From the NCBI RefSeq assembly GCF_945859705.1, contig NC_079136.1:6055501-6119500 (forward strand): a stretch of DNA of 64,000 nt, written 5' to 3'. The position numbers were made by a program, and so were the translations under genes. The notes beneath the pieces are model-generated. The model saw only the letters and a program-made list of their open reading frames with translations. It was not told the origin of the DNA and made no database searches. The stretch comes from Episyrphus balteatus (lineage: Eukaryota; Arthropoda; Insecta; Diptera; Syrphidae). This document shows, one piece after another, positions 57,559 to 64,000 of the stretch (position 1 is the first letter of the stretch; each line of letters opens with the position of its first letter).

Positions 57559-57589
57559 TCACTACTTTTTGCAAGGTATGGCTGTAGAA

Positions 57590-58210
57590 TTGAAAATCTC
57601 TATATTTGATGAAAATTCAGTGAAAATGGGGGCGGTTGCCACGCCCCCTGGCTGAAATTCTCAAATTTTAAATTTTTTCCTTTGTATAAACTACCAGCTC
57701 TACCATTCTACCAAATTTCAAGATTCTAGGATAATCAGAAGTGCTCTATAATATTTAATGAAAATTCAGCGGAAATGGGCGGATGCCACGCCCCCTGAAT
57801 TGAAAATCTCAAATTTTCGATTTTTCCCTTTGTATACACCACAAGCCCTATCACCGTGTAAAATTTCAAGTTTCTACGATAGCGGGAAGGTCTCCATAAT
57901 TTTGATGATCTGTCAGTGAGTGAGTCAGTCAGTCAGTCAGTCAGTTACGGTTTTTGCGATTTTTGAAGCCCTATATCTCAGAAACTACTTATCGTAAAAG
58001 GCTGAAATTTTGTGAGGAGTTTTGTTTTGACAAGCTCAATAAATGTAGCGAGTTTGAAATTTCTAGCATCTTTGGTGTGGAAGTTAGAGGGGGGTCGAAA
58101 ATGGCCTGAGTTGTTTCCTGTAAATAAGGGTGTAGTGACAAAGTTGCTAGAGAACTTGGCTGGGCACTACCGTGCCCCTTGATTTCAAAAGTTTTAATAT
58201 AAGGCGCACC
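57590..58210. repeat. TE fragment with 150-bp tandem units and (GTCA)n
   Basis: Two diverged units of about 150 bp start near 57607 and 57758; each contains GAAAATTCAG, a GCCACGCCCCCTG core and CCTTTGTATA. They are followed by GTGAGTGAGTCAGTCAGTCA at 57915-57952 and a tail with CTATATCTCAGAAAC. This pattern is typical of dispersed insect repeats; the class is not determined. Confidence 0.6.
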
Positions 58211-58684
58211 CTAATGTAAGTGCAATATTCTTTTGTAACAAAGAAAATAAATAAATTTGTCATCCAACAAAAATCACGAGGGGCATTTGTGTGGATCTGG
58301 GTACTGTACTGACCTTTGACCTATCAAAAAGGGATTGAACATTCAATTATTTTCCGAGTTCCAAAGGGTAAGGTGAGATGCACTCTTGAAGGCTTTGTCA
58401 ATTCTTTGTAAGAGACAGTACCAATGAACAAAATGTCTATGAAGAGTAGGCTAGTTGTGTAGCGATCCTTCGGCGTAACTTTTCAACGAATTAATCATTA
58501 CACTACGGTACATTACTTTAGAAGGAATAGGCAATAAATAGATAATTCCACGTTTAATACATATATACTACGGTAGATTTGTTGAGTTTTATTACAAAAG
58601 AAGAAAAAAATTTAAAATTCAGTGAAATATCTTAAAAGCTAGAGCGAGAGCACAATTTGCCCCATTTTAGTTGTATTTATTATT

Positions 58685-59105
58685 TTACTTTCCAGCTGCA
58701 GTTGCAAGTGGATTACGCAAAACTAAAATTACAGAATCTCCGCGCAAAAACATCTTTGAAATGAAACGATCTTTGTTTACCGGCTTAACCTTCTTTTTGC
58801 CTTTGCCAGTGCGCGGCAATTCTGTCCACATTTCTTTGACATTCTCCAGAACCATGTTGCAATGACGATCGAAAGCTTTGACACGTCCAAGGAGTTTCTT
58901 GTTGTTGCGGCAGTTGATTAGGACTTGAGTGTTGTTCTTGACGGATTGTGTGAGTACGGACAACGGACCGGTATTGAATTCTTCTTCCTCTTGGCGAGCC
59001 AATTCTTCGGGGGTTAATTCAGATTTTGGTTTAACAAGAGCCCTGAAAAAGTTAATATGGAATTATATTTTATTGGAAAATATAAAGTTATTTGTATATT
59101 TACAT
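58685..59105 (-). CDS. SmD2: Small nuclear ribonucleoprotein Sm D2
   Basis: Minus-strand exons are 59105-59104 (AT of the ATG) and 59042-58685, giving 119 residues, as in other animals. SmD2 is part of the heptameric Sm ring (with SmB, D1, D3, E, F, G) that binds the U-rich Sm site of U1, U2, U4 and U5 snRNAs in spliceosomal snRNPs. The sequence has the N-terminal helix [18 protein letters not shown], the Sm1 motif with [19 protein letters not shown] and CNMVLENV, a lysine-rich loop ([13 protein letters not shown]), and the Sm2 motif [12 protein letters not shown]. Conservation of the last 100 residues is extreme, so identification is certain. The start codon is split AT|G by a 61-nt intron (donor gtaaat, acceptor ttttcag). 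A short first exon in the 5' leader is therefore required. Confidence 0.97.
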
Positions 59106-59339
59106 ATTTAGTTGATGATTTTGTGAATAAAATAAAATAAATTATGAATTTATGATAAAAACGCTTGAAAAAGTGAAGAAGAAACTACAAAACGTTTTGA
59201 TGCACAAACACACGCCAATTTTTGCTTTTCTTTTTTGTTAGCAATTTGACATTTGATGGGAGCTGTCAGTTTTAGCCATAGATGAAACATAAAAAAGATT
59301 AATTACAAACTGAGCTACAAGTAATAGATTACTCTGTTT

Positions 59340-60350
59340 AAGGTAACGTTGCTACTAGGCACGTTTTTTGAAATTGCGCAAATGCCGAATTAAAAGACTG
59401 GCAAAATTCCAAAGAGGTTTGGAAGTAACCGTGGCCGAAGGCAGTCGCAGCTCTTGGAGCTAGTAAAAGTTTAACGTAAAGTTATATTATCTGGACGAGT
59501 TACTAATGGGTCTGTGGGATTGCCCCAACCCATTCGTATGTCCAACAAACACGTGTGACTTATAAGTCAACACCAGCAATAGATAATTAGCCACAGCTAA
59601 TTAATTCAAATAGTGATGGAGATCCGGACGAGTCACTTACGGGTCTGCGGGATGCCCCAACCCGTTCGTGTGTCCTGCAAAGAACGTGCGACTTTGAAGT
59701 CGACATAAATCATCAACAGCAACAGACAATTAGCCACAGCTAATAATAACACAAAAAGTGACTAGGATGGATAATTACATCGCCATAAAACAGGGAAACT
59801 AGTATGTACAAAAAGTTAAACTGTGCTAACAGTACAACATAACACACCACAACAGTAAATAGCGGCATTTCATCGCACGCTATATCCATACAAGTAAGCG
59901 GTACGAATCATAACGGCGCATCGAAACACCTGATGCTAAAACTGAAAGCATATTCCCTAGTACATCTAAAATACTTTAAAACATATTCGCCAGTTAATTG
60001 ATTTAATTTCATCTAAATTGAATGTTTTATTGTTTGCTACAATGTTATTGTCCTCATCCTAGTATCTATGTAATCAAAATTCCGTGATCTATTTTGTATT
60101 AGTGTTGAGCACATTCATACTACTTTACTGACTATTTCATTTTGTATCTCCTACCAAATGTATCTATACTATTTTATAAATTAAGAAGAGCTATCGCTCG
60201 TAAAGATAGAGAAACAACATCAATGTATACCAAAATGTATCTTCCTCTCTACACCATTAATCGAATCTTTCACTCAGTCACCCTAAATGTATATCTCAAT
60301 GTTTGAAGAAACATTATTTTATCCATTGCAATTTTTGTTTTAAATAAAAA
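59340..60350. repeat. TE-like sequence with a 130-bp tandem duplication
   Basis: Two diverged units start near 59488 (CTGGACGAGTTACTAATGGG) and 59618 (CCGGACGAGTCACTTACGGG) and end in ATTAGCCACAGCTAATxA. The composition to about 60350 is less AT-rich than the surroundings, with many short ORF-free blocks and a patch GAAGAGCTATCGCTCGTAAAG near 60185. This looks like untranslated parts of a retroelement, but no protein motif is present to prove it. Confidence 0.4.
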
Positions 60351-60868
60351 TTATCTTTTTTGATTCCGTTTTTTTGCTCTTAAGTGTAGTTTTGCTTGCA
60401 AAATCGGGATACTAAAACAAATTAAAAAATGAGAGATTGTTCTAAACGCATTTAATTAAAACCTTTAACAAAAAATATACAGCGGTATTTATTAGATTTG
60501 CTTAAATTGTTTCTCAAAGGTTGTTTAGTTAAGCTTGCTTAAATATTTAATTCGCCTTTTAGCAACGTTGCTTAGATTTGTATTTATAATCGAATTTCCA
60601 CAGATGATTAACTAAACGATAGTTGTGTCAAAAAATTAAGGGGATTTGACTAATCTAGTACAAAATACTATTACATTTTAGAAACATCACGTGGTTTTTG
60701 ACAACTTGAGGGTATATATTTTTGTAAACAAAAATTCTTAACCTTGACTGCGCAAAAAAAAAAAACAGATTAGGTCGTTGACTATGAGTTTGCTTTCGTC
60801 GGATTCCTTAAAAAATGCACAGAGCAAAGCCAGAGAGCATTGGTTTTTTTCATTTCGTCGCCTCAACA

Positions 60869-61216
60869 AAATATTGTCGTATGTGCAAAATTGAGGTTTT
60901 GAGATTTGAATGCAGTTTTGCTAATTGATTTTTTCTCCTTCTAACATTTTGTCGTATCCCGACAAACAATTTTGGTTCTATAAAGCTTTACAGATGCAAT
61001 TGTTGCTTCTGTAAAGCATTATAGAAGCAAAATTGTTAGTAGGGATGTGTAGGTTTACAAACATTTTCAGTAGCTTTTTGTCGTAAGTGCACAGAAAACG
61101 TGCACATACGACAAAAATTATCACATACTAAAATTTTTTCATACAAATCTGTGTTTTTCTTCGTTCGGTTAATAATTGTCGTATGTGCTGTTTTTGCAAC
61201 ACATACAACAATATTT
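60869..61216. mobile_element. 348-bp element with reiterated TTGTCGTATGTGC motif
   Basis: The ends AAAATATTGTCGTATGTG and, inverted, AAAATATTGTTGTATGTG are mirrored with one mismatch. The 13-mer TTGTCGTATGTGC recurs at 60874 and 61176 and inverted at 61102. A one-mismatch copy is at 61078 and a partial copy at 60949. An internal hairpin TGCTTCTGTAAAGC..ATAGAAGCAA lies at 60990-61032. No coding region. Confidence 0.6.
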
Positions 61217-62707
61217 TACTGGAATTTCAGTAAACGTTTGTCGTTTGTCCCATAAGGAAATACACTGACGAGTGTAATTTCAGTTGCAATCAAGATGTCG
61301 AGCAGGTCGGACGAGTCGACCTGCGCCAAGTTTATCCGAGGAGCTTTATGCTCTATTTTATGCATACAAAATGTATAAAATAGTGGTGTTATGATTTTAT
61401 TAGTTAAGCATACGTAACGAAATATTGGAAGATGAATTCTTTGATGCCGATCCTTTAGGTTCCCCCAATGTTTCGAATCCAGTGACAACTGGAAATTTGT
61501 ATGAAGCTTTTATCGTGCTATCTTAAAACTTTAATAATTTTAATTCACATTGAATAGTAATGCCCACTTTTTACGAGTCGATTTTAGCCGCACAATATGT
61601 CGGTAGACTAGGATTTTTCTATGGGGATTGTCACTTTAGTCGCCTTACGTTCACACGGGTCGAAAAGCTTCGCCGGCCCGCAAAAATCGACTCGTGAAAA
61701 GTCCCCATAACTTAATATTAGTAAACTGAGATCTCATTCATTCTAAAATTGCTTTAAAAATAATGTAGGTACCAAGGGCGTATACAGGTTTACTTCTTGG
61801 GGGGGGTCACGCTGAAATTTTTTTTTTACAAAAGTATAGACTTGAAAATGTGCTACTTAAATTACAAATATTTAAATTTGTTCGTTTCGCATTTTGAACC
61901 GAACAGTATCGGAGAATTACTAAACAAAGAAAGGTATTTGATTCGTTTTGCTTTAGTTTAGCCTTAGCCTTGAGCCCAATTGCTCAGACCATCCTGTTCT
62001 AAAAATTAAACTGTATAGGTACTTCGATTTTCCGCTAGCCCAAAATCATTTTTAAAAATACATACTATGAAAATCTTCTTTATATTAAATAAATGTGGTA
62101 ACTTTTTAGTTGAAAGTCTTCCTAAGGCAAACGAATCACAAAGTTAAAAAAATTGCATTTCGAAAAAAAATATTTTTTTAAATCTTATGCAAATTTTATT
62201 AGACTAGGGCGATAACATTTTTTATAATATATTAAAATTCAATGCAGTTTGCATAACACCCAACTACGACCGACCTATGTTTAGGATAATTTCCGATTTA
62301 AAAAAAACTATCTTTGGCGTAAAACATAATGCTAGTTTAAACTTACCTATAGAAATTTTGGTAATTTTAAACGGTAATATTATTTTGAACAAAATGCTTT
62401 ATATTACCTACTTATTAGGAATTTTACAAAATATGGGTCTGATTTCGTCAGCCTTCGGGTTACAAAATAACACACATTCAGTTATATTTATAGATTTTCT
62501 TAAATTGGTTCTTAAAGGTTAATTTTAATATTCTAAGCTTGCTGGAAATATGTATTTAATTAGCTGTAGACAAGGTTACTTAAATTCTTACCAATAATTA
62601 GTTTAGCATTGATGATTGACAAATCGATAGTTGTTTCAAAAGATAAAGTAAAAAATACTATTATATTTTATAAGCAAACAAAATTCACAAATTCTTGGCT
62701 TTTTAGA
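61217..62707. other. Gene-poor interval
   Basis: No gene recognised. 61577-61700 has a pair of mirrored blocks (CTTTTTACGAGTCGATTTTAG and ..AAAATCGACTCGTGAAAAG) that could be ends of a small hairpin element. The plus-strand frame 62277-62522 is hydrophobic and AT-driven and has no recognisable family. Confidence 0.4.
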
Positions 62708-62710
62708 TAA

Positions 62711-63560
62711 CACAGCCACACAAAAAAATATAAAAGTTCTGGTCTGGGGTTGCGACCAGGTTTTTCATATAGTTATGGGGTCGCTGAAACCGAATCCGAA
62801 GTCCGTTTTGCCCCATCACGTCAGGTTTTTGAGATAACCTCAAAAAATGTCACGAAAACAAAATTTTTTTTTCTCTGATCTGGATGTGCGAATATGTTAT
62901 TCATATAGTTTTTGGATCGCTGAATCCAGATTCGAAGTCAATTTTGCCCTATCACGTCAGGTTTCTGAGATATCCTCAAAAAAATGTCAAAACCAAAAAA
63001 ACAAAATTTCTTATCTGGAGTTGCGACTAAATTTTTCATATAGTTTTTGGGTTGCTTAAACCGAATCCGAAGTCTATTTTGCCGTATCACGTCAGGTTTT
63101 TGAAATATCCTCAAAAAATATCAGATAAGAACTTTTTTTTTTGAGTTAAGACATTTTTTGAAGATATTTCAAAAACCTGACGTGATACGGCAAAATAGAC
63201 TTCGGATTCGGTTTAAGCAACCCAAAAACTATATGAAAAATCTAGTCGCAACTCCAGATAAGAAATTTTGTTTTTTTGGTTTTGACATTTTTTTGAGGAT
63301 ATCTCAGAAACCTGACGTGACAGGGCAAAATTGACTTCGAATCTGGATTCAGCGATCCAAAAACTATATGAATAACATATTCGCACATCCAGATCAGAGA
63401 AAAAAAATTTTGTTTTCGTGACATTTTTTGAGGTTATCTCAAAAACCTGACGTGATGGGGCAAAACGGACTTCGGATTCGGTTTCAGCGACCCCAAAACT
63501 ATATGAAAAACCTGGTCGCAACCCCAGACCAGAACTTTTATATTTTTTTGTGTGGCTGTG
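62711..63560. mobile_element. 850-bp palindromic element, TAA target duplication
   Basis: The ends are CACAGCCACACAAAAAAATA and its inverted copy, with TAA outside both (62708-62710, 63561-63563). The arms meet near 63137 and are almost identical. Each arm holds three units of about 140 bp (starts near 62763, 62900 and 63035) reading TTTTCATATAG, GTCGCTGAA, CCGAATCCGAAGTC, ATCACGTCAGG and TTTTGAGATA. Frames on both strands repeat one another and are not genes. Confidence 0.85.
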
Positions 63561-63803
63561 TAATTAAATAAGGGAGCGATTTCTTTTTGTGACTGTATTT
63601 GTGTCTAAGTGACCGATGAAAAACAAAAAACTATACAAAACTTCATAGTAGGAACAAGACAACGTAACATTTGTTTGTTTTGTTCACTAAAAATGATTTA
63701 TATTTCACAAATAAACAAAAATTGGCTCTGGTTCTTCATTTCTTTACAAAATTTTATTTTGGTTTGACGTTTTGTATTTGACAAAATTGTAGTGTTTGTG
63801 AAA

Positions 63804-64000
63804 ATGTGTGTAAATACGTCTCGATTTAAAAGGATCGATTCTTCGGGAAAAAGTAGCGAATTTTTTTTTCATTGGAATTCATTTAAGGAAAAAGTAGCGA
63901 CTGCAAGTCGACTGCAGATCGAATTTTTGGTTATTGAGAATTCGACATATAATATTTTTTCTTTTGCACTATCAAGAACGTATTTTTTTCTAGGTGCCAA
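63804..64000 (+). CDS. Possible 5' end of a gene running off the window
   Basis: From ATG 63804 the frame stays open for 65 codons to the window end, which is notable in such AT-rich DNA. It begins MCVNTSRFKRIDSSGKSSEF and contains FHWNSFKEKVATASRLQIEF. The first 45 codons have balanced composition (CGA, GTC, GCG codons). The last 20 look intron-like, ending in a TTTTTTTCTAG|GTGCC acceptor-like site at 63991. I recognise no family. It could be a first coding exon or chance. Confidence 0.25.
   Translation, partial: MCVNTSRFKRIDSSGKSSEFFFHWNSFKEKVATASRLQIEFLVIENSTYNIFSFALSRTYFFLGA

Overview
The window is intron-rich, AT-rich eukaryotic DNA from an insect, most likely a fly (Diptera). The identifiable genes support this. 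At 58.7-59.1 kb lies SmD2, whose protein is close to that of other flies as far as I can recall them. Eight paralogous phosphatidylethanolamine-binding protein (PEBP) genes lie between 4.2 and 46.3 kb. Their introns follow GT-AG, and several are only 57-70 nt, as is common in flies. Everything else recognisable is transposon-derived, and most of the DNA between genes consists of non-autonomous, foldback or tandem repeats.

Layout. 0-3.9 kb: the 3' part of an unrecognised acidic coiled-coil gene (+), with a 2.7-kb intron holding a Penelope-like remnant. 4.2-13.9 kb: PEBP-1, -2 and -3, all on the minus strand, separated by repeats that include a 423-bp tandem duplication and a 1.3-kb hairpin. 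14-18 kb: two TTA-flanked foldback elements and a 944-bp element built around the motif GCGCACTCTTA. 18.7-23.5 kb: PEBP-4 (+) and PEBP-5 (-), a convergent inverted duplicate pair. 24.4-29.6 kb: PEBP-6 and -7 (+); the first intron of PEBP-7 carries a decayed Tc1-like transposon. 30.3-44.8 kb: a nested transposon block dominated by an 11-kb palindrome (32.9-44.0 kb). 45.6-46.3 kb: PEBP-8 (+). 47.1-49 kb: a repeat with about 900 bp of an 8-bp satellite. 49-58.6 kb: several short inverted-repeat elements with clear target duplications, otherwise gene-poor. 58.7-59.1 kb: SmD2 (-). 59.1-64 kb: repeats, a palindrome and a possible gene start at the right edge.

How the genes relate. Seven PEBP genes share one architecture: a short first exon, a phase-0 intron, a core exon of 335 or 323 nt, a phase-2 intron and a last exon. 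PEBP-8 has lost the second intron. PEBP-3 to -7 share a 4-codon shortening between the DPDxP-like motif and the HW motif, so they form one subgroup. PEBP-1, -2 and -8 keep the full-length loop. PEBP-3, -7 and -8 have signal peptides; the others look cytosolic. Several copies have lost residues of the anion/ligand pocket, which points to divergence of function after duplication.

Limits: all splice sites, element boundaries and family names were read by eye. No alignment, search or expression data were available.
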